Assembly (NCBI GenBank): GCA_950295325.1
Contig: OX485804.1
Span: 66,068,033 to 66,132,032 of the forward strand
Source of the DNA: Polytrichum commune
Taxonomy: Eukaryota; Streptophyta; Polytrichopsida; Polytrichales; Polytrichaceae
Length of the DNA stretch: 64,000 nt
Direction of reading: 5' to 3'
Part shown: one piece after another, positions 33,000-44,679 of the stretch
How positions within the stretch are numbered: position 1 is the stretch's first letter
Layout: each line of letters opens with the position of its first letter
Translations under genes and position numbers: made by a program
The notes under the pieces: model-generated
Database searches by the model: none
Told to the model about the DNA's origin: nothing
The model's input: the letters and a program-made list of their open reading frames with translations, nothing else

Positions 33000-34700
33000 A
33001 ATGGTCCACCACTCTGCGGGATCACTTTTAGTTAGAATGTTAGCATTAAAAGTTAGAATTGATAGGGAATTTAGGGAAAATTAGTTCATTTAGCATTTAG
33101 CCTAGAAGAAGGAAGGTCAAAATGAAACTAAGTAGTGCTAGAAGATAGCAAAGTAGAAAAAATGTGCTAGCTAGTAAAAACAACTAGCTAAGCAAATATT
33201 AGTAGATGCTAGTTATTAAGCAAATATTAGTAGATGCTAGTTATTAAGCAAATGTTAGTAGATGCTAGCTAAGCAAGTGTTAGTTTATTAGTTAGTGTGA
33301 GGCACACAAGACTATTGGAGGTGTTTTACGTAAGAAGATAAAATCGGCGTGAAGAATTTTCAAGACAAAAAAGAAAGAGAGCAAGGGGGATACTTGCCCA
33401 CTTGCCCCCTTGCCAACTCGATGGCGGAAAAATTAGAAAGATTTCTAAAGGTTTTTTGTCGGAGCCACCTCGGCGAGAGGGTGGCAACCTCAACCGGGAA
33501 AACCCCCGAGCCAAAATTTCGGGAAAGGGTTTGAAAAATGGATCCGGTGGAGGAGGGGTCCAACCCTTTTGTGAGAGGGTTTAAAAACCCCTCCTTCCAC
33601 CTTGTAGCTCTTTCTCTTTCTCTAGTTTTTGGGCGAAGCCCTGCTTCAATGTAGTTAGGAAAAAATCCTTTAGCATGTATTCTCAATGGTCTAAAAGAAA
33701 GGCTTGAGAACCTCCTCTACTCTCTCTCTCCTAGTTAGGTTGTGTATTTATTAACACACCAACAAAATTATTCCTTCTTTTGTAGAGGTAGGTTGGATGG
33801 TAGAGTTTTGAGTAGAGGCATTATAGACCTCATCTGCCAATGCCCTGAAGGCTTAGTTCAAAAGCTAGAACAAGATACTTATCATTTTTCTCTTAGAGAG
33901 ATTTCATATAGCTATCCATAGCCGTTTCCCATTTGTGATTTGGTTGAGATGACAATTAGTTATGGATTTTCAAAGATGGAGTAGAAAAACTGGGTGGTCT
34001 TGTGGGTAGCGGCTGCTGGATCAGACCTGCGAGCCCAATAGGAATTTTAATTCCAAGAAATTATATTTTTCCCAAGTAGAACTGTTGTGTAGCTTTCCAA
34101 AATGGCTTAGAACATTTGATTTGAGCATGATTTGAATTAGATATGAATTGTGCAAGATGGGACACATAGTTTGAGAACTTTTGGTTGACTGCTGCATTAC
34201 AGAGGACCTGCTGGGTTCACTTCGGCTTACCTTTCTAATCACATATTTTTATCAAATACATCTTTTTAATATCTCTCCAGGGTCATATAGAACGTTTGAT
34301 TTAACTAAGATTTGAATTAGATATGAATTGTTGAAGGCGAGATACATAGTTTAAGCCTTCTTGATTGACTGCTGTGTTACAAGGAGTCCGCTGAATTTCT
34401 ATTAGCTTAACCTGCTGATGTCATAATTTTTCTAGTTAGAGCTTGTTCATAGCTTTCCAATGGTATAAGGAAAGCCTAGATCCAAGTAGTAAGGAATGTG
34501 CTATGAATTTTTGAAGTTAGAAGGTAGATAGGTGGGTTGGAAGGGTCGGTTGAATCGACCTCACACTTCCAACCCTCATAACTTTTGCATTTCTTATCCG
34601 ATTAGAGTGATTTTTAGATCATTGGAAAGATAATTTGGTGCACTAAGTATAAATATTATGCTTAGGATTAAATTACAGGGCAGAATAACACTTTATATTT
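33000..34700. repeat. LTR/retroelement-like segment inside the CACTA
   Basis: The segment has features of a plant Ty3/gypsy LTR or UTR. It has a short tandem array at 33189-33283, a GC-rich promoter-like stretch with TTTAAAAACCCC, and a diverged ~175-bp tandem duplication (34096-34245 versus 34271-34425, sharing ATTTGAATTAGATATGAATT). It also has TGCATTTCTTATCCGATTAGAGTGA followed by TTGGAAAGATAA. No second LTR or protein domain was found, so the identification is tentative. Confidence 0.35.
33189..33283. repeat. 28-bp tandem repeat, ~3 copies
   Basis: Unit AAGCAAATATTAGTAGATGC plus TAGTTATT, two near-identical copies followed by a diverged third. Confidence 0.9.
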
Positions 34701-36552
34701 TAATTGTTAACTAAGGTACGCTTACTACCAAACTAGTTACAAAGAAGGAGGCAAGGTCGACGCTCGGAAAGTGGAGCAAGGAAGGAGGTAGCGGCTCGGC
34801 CTACATCAAGCCCAAATCAACCGAGGAAAATTGAGATAAATTAACTAACCTTAAGCCTTCCATTTAGGATTGGAGGGAGCACGGCTAAGGTACGCATCTC
34901 TAAACCCACTCATCTATCTCGTAAGGTCAAGTGGCTTGACCACTTGACCGCCAAGGGAGTACCCAATTCCATTGTTTTCGGGGCCCTTGGTATGTTTTGT
35001 GGTAGTAGCTTCATTTATTAGCAAGTTTCGTGTGTGGTAAGTCGGATTAATCACCGACACGACCACTCTGAATGTTGTTGGTGGAAAGGTGGGGTTAATG
35101 ACCCGCGAATCCACTATTATGTTGTTGGCCCCATAGATTGGGAGTAATGGCCCCAATTTATGAAGATTGCGCAACAGGTTGAACCTACAGGTCGCCCGTC
35201 ACCCTGGTCCCATTGAGTTGCATTTCGTGGTCTATCCAGTGTAAACACATTTAACAATCAAAACATACAAAATAAATCGTAAACCCTTGTTGGCAAGAGA
35301 CCCGAGGTAAGGGGTGATGCCTAATATGTTAATGTAGTAAGTTAGGACGTGCAAACAAAAGTAAGTAATTAAGAAGGAATTTGTGTGAAGGGTGGGACTT
35401 AGGCCAAGTTCCCCCGCTTAGAAAACTAAATAGAACTAAATAAAGAAATAGGAAGAATTGAATGGTCCATCAAATTGTCGTTATTCCGTTCGTTGAGTTA
35501 GGGTGGTATGAGTCACACCCGGTTGGGTGTATCAGAACCATCCCAATTCACAAATTAGGATTGCCTTGGTTTCAAGGCTGGTGCGTCTGCGCGTAGAATA
35601 GGTTGTAGGTTAAGGTTAGAACTAGATATGAAATTGGTTAGTGGAGTTTAAAGCCACACTAGTAAAAAACTAAGGCCTAACCTCCGGAGGTACTACGACG
35701 CATATTTAATCTCCCTTAAAAATCTAACTACTCACGTTATACACCTATCATCCGGGTTCGGCTTGGGCGCCTGCAAATGCAGGCCACCTTCACCGAAGGG
35801 CTTGTGTGATACTTTTAGGCTCCCTCGAAAGGGGGTGGCCCAAAAGTACCACAACCCCCCAATCGCAAGGTTTCCACATCGCAATGTGAACCTCCTGCTA
35901 GAGGTCGTGTGATTAGATCCATTGCCAAAGCAGGGAAGGATGGACCATGCAAGGAGGGGGATGTAGAAGAATACACCAACAAAAAGACGGAGTTTGAAAA
36001 GGAACGCACAGCAAGTCCGATTCAGGAACCGGCAGCAAAGGTGCATATCCTCCACACATAACTCCAATTCTTTGGACCATGTCTCTAAAAGCAGTCATTC
36101 TTTTCAAGTATATGACTAATGGTAGTAAAGTTTTAATAATGTGTCTTGCATTGGTCATTGTCACCGAGTTTGGTACTAAGAGTAGTCATTGTCAATAAAT
36201 TCCTCACTAGTAGTAGTCGTTGACGTCGCTGATGGACCTGACAGATGATTTTGTAATCGAAGACATGACTCCTAGTAGCCATTGTCTCTTCTCGTGTCTT
36301 AAAGCAAGCATTGTGTCCGATGATGTGAGTAGTGGTAGTCATCAATGCAGAGTATATGGGTTGGACAACCAAGAAATTTTTAGATTACGGCCAAGAACGG
36401 TCCTTACAATACAATGTATGTCCAAGTGCAACATTTATTGGCACACACATCTGTTTGCACTTGTGATTGTGTGATGGCTTGTGAATTTTTATTGGGTGGA
36501 GGGAGAGTGCATAACAACAGAGCCACGAATTTGGGAGAGAAGAAGATAATCG

Positions 36553-37470
36553 ATGTCGGACCGTGGAGCCTCTAGGTTTAAGGCGCCCAAACCCCCTTCC
36601 CAACTATTAAATAGAAACGATGCACATAAACGTGTGAGAATGTCGCAGGACACGTACGAGAACGACGACACCAACCACGACTACTTGCAAGAGAATGTCG
36701 ACATTGATGATTTGGTCACTCCGTCCTCGAACGTGGAGTACCTTGCAGGCGACGACGATAGCGATGAAGGCAAAAGAAATGCGAAGGCATTGCAAGTGCA
36801 AATGGCAGAGCTAGAGGTGGAAATTTTAACCGCAAAGCATGCAGTATTGCGAACTCAGAGTGCACAACATGCCTAATCATCCGGAAGTGTAATTGCTGAG
36901 AGGGATGCGACATTACGGAGCTACGCATCCGAGCAACGGAGTCGGAGGCGTAGGATATCAAAACAACAATAAGACGAGGTATTTGTGAGGGAGCAGCGTG
37001 ACAAGAAAATGTATACCGTAGAGATAGATATGAAAGGTAATCCTTGTGGCCAAAACCGGTCGTTATGGTTGTCTTGTTTGAGGGGACATTTACATGATGT
37101 GAATTTTAGTGACGATAATTACAACGCACACAAGACGTCAATGTTATTAAATATAAAGCAACATGTGGACAACACTTTTGAATATGAGGGAAGACTAGGG
37201 CGAGTCACAGAGGAAGCATTTCATACAACTCTAAAAGGACAGCTCAAAATCTAGTGATACCAATTGAAGAAGGCATTGCAAGCAGGCAAGGCAAAGCCAA
37301 AACATATTCGGCAAGACCATTGGATAAATTTGTCTAGGTTAATATCGGAGGACTGCAAGTTGAAGGAGGCCGAGCGGTTGAAGACAAATCGAGCACAGGT
37401 AAAGAGGCCTTCGGTGGTGGGCCGCCGCGAAGAAAACATCACAACCAACTTGGTAACATCTAAACTATGA
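36553..37470 (+). pseudogene. CACTA TNP-type transposase relic (Transposase_24-like)
   Basis: One reading frame is recognisable throughout, broken only by stop codons at 36874, 36970 and a TAG-TGA pair at 37252-37257. The N-terminal part is acidic and low-complexity (QENVDIDDLVTPSSN...GDDDSDEG). The central part reads YTVEIDMKGNPCGQNRSLWL and KTSMLLNIKQHVDNTFEYEG. The C-terminal block HWINLSRLISEDCKLKEAER with KTNRAQVKRPS resembles the Ptta/En/Spm Transposase_24 family. Three of the stops are single-base changes from CAA, CAA and a sense codon, consistent with recent decay. A GT at 37451 may be a donor to a further exon. Confidence 0.7.
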
Positions 37471-37567
37471 AATTTTCATGTGAATAGATTTTTTAAATCT
37501 ATTATATTAATATGCAAGAGTTACTAATGCAAGAGTAGGAAAAAATGTATGACCATAGAGTTCAGAG

Positions 37568-38077
37568 TTGGAGAGAGCGCCAACACGAGAGGAGATCGAA
37601 GCAGAGCTCCAATCGCGGAGGGAGGAAACAATACGGAGGGCAGGCATGAACCACATGTCCTCTGGATCTCGAGGAGGAGCAAGGGTGGACCTCAGCTCTC
37701 CGTCAAACCGCGTCTCGAATGCGTGTGAAGACCGTGACCTGCATAAACGAATATTAGGGTTGGAGGAGAGTATGAAACTTATTATGGCCGCACTTGAAAT
37801 TAGAGGAGTGGAGACCACAGAAACCGTGAAGGACAACACTAGAGCGGTGGAGAGTTTGGACACCGCGAATGAGGACATTGGAGGGGTAAAGAACTTATCC
37901 ATCGCGAAGAAGAACACTGGAGGAGTTGAGAGCACAGAGACCGCACAAGAGAAAATAGGAGGAGTGGACAGCTTAAAAACCTTGCAAAAGATCATTGGAG
38001 CAGTGCCTGAAGATAGTAACGTGATAAACTCTTCCTTAGATAGTGCCCCCGTAAAGACTCTTACAGTACTAATGTAA
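37568..38077 (+). pseudogene. CACTA TNP-type ORF, downstream part
   Basis: An open frame of 169 codons. It starts LERAPTREEIEAELQSRREE, which fits the region after the TNP core, and then carries repeated short blocks (GGVKNL, GGVEST, GGVDSL) with TAQEKIGGV/TANEDIGGV spacing, a degenerate internal repeat. It is in a different frame from 36553-37470, either because of an intron or a frameshift. The first codon is not ATG. Confidence 0.5.
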
Positions 38078-38899
38078 GATAATATAATCACTAGTAGTAG
38101 TGATGTTTAGCAATGTAAAGAGTAGTCCTAATCATATTTGGAAATGTAAGGACTGGCAGTATTCATTTTGAAGAGATAATGATTGGTAATAGTCATTTTG
38201 AAGAAGAAAAATGAATAGCAGTAGTTATTTTGGCCGAGCTAAATGCAGAATATGTCGAAAACAATGATGAATTTTCTTCATAGAGTTTAAGGTTGATTGT
38301 ATAAAATAACAATGAATAAACAAAAAAAATTATAGAATGGGGAAAAAACGGCAGTCGAACCTGAAAAAAAAGTGAGGAAGCAGCAACAAAAGAAAATGAT
38401 GATGAAAAATAAGACGACACAGTATCTCAACAGGAGGAGCATCGAAAAGGTCGAAGAAAGAGAGCCCGCATCTCGAAGGTGGAGAAACTCCAAATTGCAG
38501 TAGGAATTCTGATGAGTCCAACTAAAACCAGGGCAGCTGCAAGGGAACACAAGAGGCCAAGGACGAAGATTGCGCAACACAAAGTTCTAAAAAAAAATGT
38601 GAGAAGCAGGAAAGATGTCGAGGTAGTTGATGGACGTCGGAAACAAAAAGGGAGAGCCCCAAAAAATGTGAACATCTTAACCGAACATTGACCTTGTTTA
38701 TTGTTTTCCGGTATTAACCATGGACGTGCATGTTGCATTCGTAAGTTTTCAATGCATGTATTGTTTGCAAGTATAGGCAGTCATAGTGATCGGGGAAGCA
38801 CCGCCGCCCTCCACATTCTCGGCAGAGGATGTTATAGAAATTATGGATTATAGAGTAGATTAGGAAGGTAAATTTGTTGCACACGGGAAGGTGATAAAC

Positions 38900-39100
38900 G
38901 TGTAAGGAATAACGGTGCATGGAGTTCCAATTTATGAAGGATGTGTGTTTGTGGAGGTACACAAAAGCGAAGACGACAAATATGTTCTTTTTATAAGTAT
39001 AAAAATGGATGACCCACCCATGCGGAAGATTGGGGAAGCTGTAGGGAACTTCATATTGTGGCCTACTGAGTTTCTACGCCATGCATGTGTGCAGTTGTAG
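38900..39100 (+). pseudogene. CACTA ORF fragment, DUF8039-like
   Basis: VHGVPIYEGCVFVEVHKSED, then KIGEAVGNFILWPTEFLRH. This matches the pattern (hydrophobic strand, V-V repeats, then LxxAxGxFxxWP) that I associate with the DUF8039 domain next to TNP proteins in plant CACTA elements. A stop codon lies just upstream. Assignment by motif memory only. Confidence 0.5.
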
Positions 39101-39710
39101 TTAAGTATATGAAATATACGTTGGGTGTAGGGTGGATAGTGTGTAATAACAATCTGCAAAGATGTGTGAAAATTTGCTTAGTGAATGAGACGTACATTTG
39201 TGATGTCTTCTACTGAATTTTGAAAAGGCATTGAATATGCTTTGTTATCTATTGTAGTGAACTTTATCTATATATCGATTAAACATATTCATATTATGCA
39301 ATCCAGAAAGTGATGGCAATCAGTATTAACAGTCGTGCTATGATATACCACGTTTGAATGCAATGTCTATATGAAATTATATCATGGAACTCAATGTTTA
39401 GTACGCGCGCGTTGTAGTGAAGTAATCCTTATTGATGACTACGCCTAGTTTTTAGAAGAAAATTCTTTAACACTCATGAATGCAAAATGCAATGTTGTTT
39501 GAAAATGTTACTATTTGTAGTCATGTGCGAAGACCATATTCAATAATTAAAAATGAGCATATATAGTTATGTATTGTAGTGTACCATTGAAATATTTTGA
39601 TTATGCTTAGTCAGATGTTGTTAAAAGGAGTTCAAATATGATCACTACGTTTCTCAATATGTTGGTGCGCAAAATGTTTGTTAATGATGACAATGTTTAG
39701 TCACCGTGTA

Positions 39711-40308
39711 CAGGGTTGTCTATCCCGACGTCATGACGTGTCGTGTCGTGACGGATCCCTCCGTCACGACACAATAGGGTCCACGTAGGGTCAACCTAGG
39801 GGGCAGCTAGTAGGGTGGGTAAAATACTTACCTTCTTGCCAAGGTGGCATCCTATGTGGCAGAGAAGGCTGACATGGACGTGGATATGCCTAGCGCCAGG
39901 TAAACCATTTTGCCATTTTGTTATCATTTTGTTAAAATCAAAGTAGTAAAATATGACTAAGGAGTGTGTGGGGTGGACGGGGGACGTGGGTGGGGCGGAC
40001 GGGGGGGTTGAACGGGGTGGGAAAGGGGGGTAGGGGGGAACGGGGCGGGAACGGGGCGGACCGGGGGCGGACGGGGGCTAGTAATTTTTTTCCCACTTTA
40101 CCTCTACTTTGCTGACATGTCATCACACGTGGACATCTTACATCCTACGTGTCCGAAATGGGGTAATGTAATTACACACATAATTTGGTAAAATTCAAGT
40201 CCGTCAGGATAAAGACAACATCCGGCATAATATCGTAACGGATACGTGTCGTGACGGCACGACATTATGCCGAGATTAGCCTCCGTCACGACACAATAGA
40301 CAACCCTG
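39711..40308. mobile_element. Non-autonomous hAT MITE nested in the CACTA
   Basis: A perfect 13-bp TIR, CAGGGTTGTCTAT, at both ends. The 8-bp flanks ACCGTGTA (39703-39710) and ACTATGTA (40309-40316) agree at six of eight positions, a decayed hAT-type TSD. Copies of TGTCGTGACGGA in both orientations lie just inside each end, and a strongly G-rich plus strand is in the centre. 598 bp, no ORF. Confidence 0.85.
39963..40078 (+). repeat. G-rich tract with G-quadruplex potential
   Basis: Ten or more runs of three to seven G within about 115 bp (for example GACGGGGGACGTGGG and GGGGCGGACCGGGGG), in an AT-rich neighbourhood and within the nested hAT MITE. Confidence 0.9.
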
Positions 40309-40794
40309 ACTATGTATAGAGCAAAAGTGCAATCGTTTTAAATGTAAAGTCTGATGATTTTGAAAATGATATTACTTATTGACAAACATAATGACTACAT
40401 ATAATGACCTAAATTCAAACAGTGACTACTGCACCAAAAATATTTACTAACCTCTCGAAATGTAAAACTTCAAATGAATCTACTTTTTGGAAGAAATCAT
40501 GTATCATATGACTATTATTGGTTGCAGCATGACTAAATGCAGTTGTTAATGAACAAACGCACTTCACAAATTAACAGTGCTACAGAAGACCGTGTAGTCA
40601 TGCAAACACAAAACATCATTAATTACAGTCATGTAGTGATCACTAATTCCAATCAAATGACATTACTACACATGACTATATATATTCACACATGAATAAC
40701 TAAATATAGTGAGATTCGACGAGGCTTTGAGGTGCGGCCCAAAACGAGGTCCCCAAAACCCCATGGAAACGCTCCATGAGAAACAAAAACTGTC

Positions 40795-41407
40795 GGGTGC
40801 AAGCATGGTAAAGTGGACCAAAAAAGTGCTCTGGTATACTAAAACCATAATTTTTTTGGTCAAAGGCCTAAAAGTAGTAGTAAAGAGTTATTTAAATTGG
40901 AATTTTTTTTATGATGACCTCTATTGTTGTGTTAAATACTCAAATGTAGAATATCAAGTTGAGATTTTCAATACTTAGCATCAAAAGTGATGCTAAAAAA
41001 CAAATGGTTGAGTCTTGTTTTGGATGTAGATTTCATGACCTTAACTATTTTGAAGTTAGAATTTTTTTTATATTCCTTGAATTCATTATCTACTTGAAGG
41101 CATCACCACAAAACTTTGTAAAAAACCATCAATTTAATGTAATTTAATGTAATTTAAAAAAAAATTAGACAGTCACTTATTCAATATCACATACTTGCAC
41201 GCCACTTGCACCGTCTTCTAAAATAGGTAGACTTTTCTTGGAATTCTTTTTGTCATCATAAATTGCTTGGCTTTGTAGATCAAGATGTTTTTAAAATGTC
41301 TATGGTTTATTTCTTCACAAAATTCAAAGTTAGTACATAAAATTGAATCACTTTCACTTAACACTAGGCAGGGATTAAGAGTTGTCCACTTTATCGTGCT
41401 TGCACCC
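40795..41407. mobile_element. 613-bp TIR insertion near the CACTA right end
   Basis: The left end GGGTGCAAGCATGGTAAAGT and the right end (reverse complement) GGGTGCAAGCACGATAAAGT continue to GGAC; 24 bp with two mismatches. It is flanked by TGTC on both sides (40791-40794 and 41408-41411). AT-rich and non-coding. The superfamily is not clear from a 4-bp flank. Confidence 0.65.
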
Positions 41408-43044
41408 TGTCCGATATGACCGTAGTCATTTTGTCTGGAGCGACTGGTCCGACATGACCAAGTTGAGGACTAGAAATGGTGCTAGTCATCAGTGCACTTT
41501 ACTACCGGTTTTAGTCATAAATCCCAGTCATTTTTTCATGTTTTCCTTGTAGTGAGGCATGGTTTAACCACCCCCCTCAGTACGTGTTGGAAACGTAATA
41601 TTCAATAAAAATCACTTAAAAGGCAAGGTATCTAATTTTAACCATGTCCCGTGGGCCCCATGCCAATGAACTCACCGAACTCGCATGTTTTGAACTTTAC
41701 AACATCCCGGTGGGGGACTCTTCAGACCATGTATGATTTAACATGAGTGTAAGAAGGGGTATTATTTGAGGCATCATCATACATAGTATACATAAGAAGT
41801 ATTATTTTTCTCTAATGTGTACATCCAAAAAGGCTATTAAGAAATGTAAGGTAAAGGTAGATGTACAAAAAGGGGGCCCTATGGTTTAGAGAAGAGTTGA
41901 CAATAGATGTGTTAGTTTCATCCAAGTCACATTTTCGTCCATTGTTGCCATATGAAAACAATCCTCAATTGACTTCCATGTCCATTCTTGTTAGGGTTTG
42001 CATTTTGGATACTAGGTGTTTATAGACTAGAGGCTCGTGGAGTGCTCATGGGCTCCCTTGAGTTTTACCCTCCATATTGTGGCTAAGTTATTATGCTTCT
42101 ACCTTTGTTTGTTTGATGCATTCGTTGAGATAGATGCTATGGATGAAAAAATGTTCAATGATTTTCTCAATGAAAACTGAAAGTGGATATCACATGTAAT
42201 AAAGGCGTATTTACTTCATGATTTATATCTTGCATTTGTAGTGAAGGCCCTTATCACTTTAAATCAAAAATCTTAGCATAAGTACATAAATTCATTTTCT
42301 TTTCTAGCCTATAGTTATACATATACATTTGTTTATCTTTATAAACTTCTCGTAGACAAGGGGTTAATGTCATTGTGACCCACGCACGTCATTTAGGTGG
42401 TTAATGAAGAGTCCATCCCAAGGGAATTACCAATGTTAATTGCTAATGAGATAACACAAAAATGCACAAGGCATTTTTGAAAGCCAGATTATCTAACATG
42501 TATTGGGTTCAGATCCTAAATTAGTGTGGTGAGATTGGATCGGGATGAATCAACCCCAAACCTATAGGGGCAAGATCTAACCGCCTTGCTCATGCCCCAA
42601 TCACACCAAACTTTTTGTCCGGTTTCAACCATAAAATTGTTGAGGATTATGTTCACAAATAGATGTTGGCCCATCATTTTTCACACTATTACAGCTGGAG
42701 ATGCTGGCGGATGATGCCATAAGTGACTGGTGTGATTAACCCCTCAATAGGTGTTGGAAACAAATTCAACAGAAACCTCTTAAAAGGCTGGACATCTAAC
42801 TTAGCCCTGCCACCTGACCCATGTCAATGAATAAATCTCCCGGAACTTTACCTTTTTGGAACTTGATTACCTATGTTAATTGCTAATGGATATCAAAAAA
42901 ATTGCACATGGTATTTCTCAAAGCCTAAGTATCTAAAATGTTGGCCAATGTCACTTGATGAGTCATGACCTTCTATGCATATTAAATACATGGTAGAGTT
43001 CCGCATATGCACCATCATACTACACTCTTATTGGTATTTAAGTG

Positions 43045-43440
43045 TCACATATAATGCACCATTTATGGTATTTAATGTCATGTACACTATTGTCGAATAT
43101 TCTAAACTAGATGCCTAGAGGATTCAAAGTGTCACGTCCACTAATTATCAACATGATACTAATCATAAGCATAAATAACTTTTTAAAGTGAAAATTTACT
43201 TATATGTTGGTATTTAGCGTGGTACAATTAAATATTTGAGATGATTGTGTTTTCAGTTAAGTTTGCAAGGGGAAGATATTATTGAATATACTAGTGGCAA
43301 GTGTCATGTGTTTGCATTTTAATATGCACTTGAGGAAGATATTCTTGAGCATACTAATGTCAAGTGCCATTCGTGTACACTTTAGTCAACTTGTACACCA
43401 TTGTGTAACATAGGTATACACTTCATAATACTATTGAAAA
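43045..43440. repeat. T-family dispersed element, copy 1
   Basis: Starts ACCATTTATGGTATTTAATG and shares TCTAAACTAGATG, GGTATTTAGCGT and two tandem GAGGAAGATATT...CAAGTG(T/C)CAT units with copies at 57930-58493 and 63645-64000. The ends resemble those of the MITE at 7102-7568. Confidence 0.7.
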
Positions 43441-43660
43441 CCTAAATGGACTCTTCATTGGAAACCAAAATGACGTTCATGGGTCACTATGAAAGTAAAC
43501 CCCCCTACATACGGAAACTTTATGGAGAAAAACACATGTATACGTACTGATGGCAAGCTAGAAAATGGATTCATGTATATATACTAAGCTTTTCAATTGG
43601 ATTAAATGCCTCCACTATATATACGCAATATGGATCATGGTTTAAATAGGCCTTATTACA
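43440..43660. repeat. Dispersed repeat, also at 46690-46865
   Basis: Direct match to 46690-46865: GGACTCTTCATTGGAAACC, GGGTCACTATGAAA, GGCTAGAAAATGGA and CACTAAGCTTTTCAATT-like blocks. Confidence 0.75.
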
Positions 43661-44679
43661 TATGATATCCACTTCCAATGAGGAAGTCATTGAACAATTT
43701 TGAATTCATAGCATGTAATTCAATAATTGCGTCAAATAAACAAAGACTAGAGCATAATTAACTTAGCCACAATCTGGAGAGCAAAACTCAAGGAGAGCCC
43801 ATGAGCTGTCCAAGAGCCTCCAATTTGTAAGAACCTAAAACCCATTGAATGCAAACCCTAACAAGAATGGACATGGTAATCATTGAGGACTATTATCATA
43901 TGACAATCATGGGTGAAAACGTGAATTAGATGAAACTAGCACATCTATTGTCAATTTTTCCTCTCAACCTTAGGGCCCCCTTTTGTACATCTACCTGAAC
44001 TTCAAGATTCTTCATACACCATTTGAATTTACACACTAGAGAAAAATATACCTCTCCCTTACATATACTATATATGCTAATGCCTCAAATAATACCCCTT
44101 CGTATACTCACATTAGTTCGTACGTGATATGAAGTGTGCAACCCCCCAAGATTGAACATGGTCATGTCGAGATGTTAGTCAACGTACTTTATCGCCATGT
44201 GTCGTGAGGTGATACTAATGATGAAGTTGTTGATCAATTATGTAACCTAGTATACCTCAAAATAAGGTAAGTGACACTACTACACAAGTGACACTCTCTA
44301 TCATAAACAATGTAATGAGAGACATATGTGACCTACATGATTTCATGAAAACTTATGTCGTCCAAGAAAGTGGTTCAAAATTATCGAAACTTGAGACATG
44401 GTCTTGTTTGGGTTTTCATGGAGATGTAAGGTTAGTTTCCATGTAGGCCACTTGCCCATAAGTTTCTAGTGGAAATTTAGATTCCACTTCGTAGATTTTC
44501 ATGTAGCCCACCCACTCACCCACCCACCCTTGGATAATTAAGGATTAATCAATATGAAGTCATAAACTTGAAGGAAGAGGTTTTAACCTAGTGGGATCCA
44601 TAGGTGCCTCTTATCTTTATCCTCACCGGCAACCCCACATTATGAGTCATGGTAATGTGCATGAATAGATTTTATAGTA

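Larger units (their letters stand above)
31485..41554 (+). mobile_element. CACTA (En/Spm-type) transposon, 10,070 bp
   Basis: The left end is CACTACAAGGAGAACACAGA. The right end, in reverse complement, is CACTACAAGGAAAACATGAA. Both run into AAAAATGACT. The 3-bp duplication AGG is at 31482-31484 and 41555-41557, as expected for CACTA elements. Both ends are rich in TGACTA/TAGTCA motifs, a subterminal-repeat pattern typical of the superfamily. Internal TNP-type coding relics are at 36.5-39.1 kb. No TNPD (Transposase_21) ORF is visible, so it is probably not autonomous. At least two other elements are nested in it. A related unfilled site is at 42533-42585. Confidence 0.95.
41735..44130. repeat. 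Foldback-like inverted repeat, ~480-bp arms
   Basis: The left arm (about 41740-42215) and right arm (about 43645-44125) are reverse complements. Matching blocks include AAGGGGTATTATTTGAGGCAT, GGGGGCCCTA, GCACATCTATTGTCAA and ATATCACATGTAATAA-like sequence. The 1.4-kb centre holds a T-family copy (43045 onward) and a direct duplication of about 100 bp (42415-42520 versus 42865-42950). No ORF of note. Confidence 0.75.

Noticed and set aside
33000-35250. Complete LTR retrotransposon
   Set aside because: No second LTR, no TSD, no gag/pol domain; kept only as LTR-like.
37507-38091. 194-codon minus-strand open frame opposite the CACTA ORF
   Set aside because: Shadow of the plus-strand TNP-type frame; Ser/Phe-rich with no domain.
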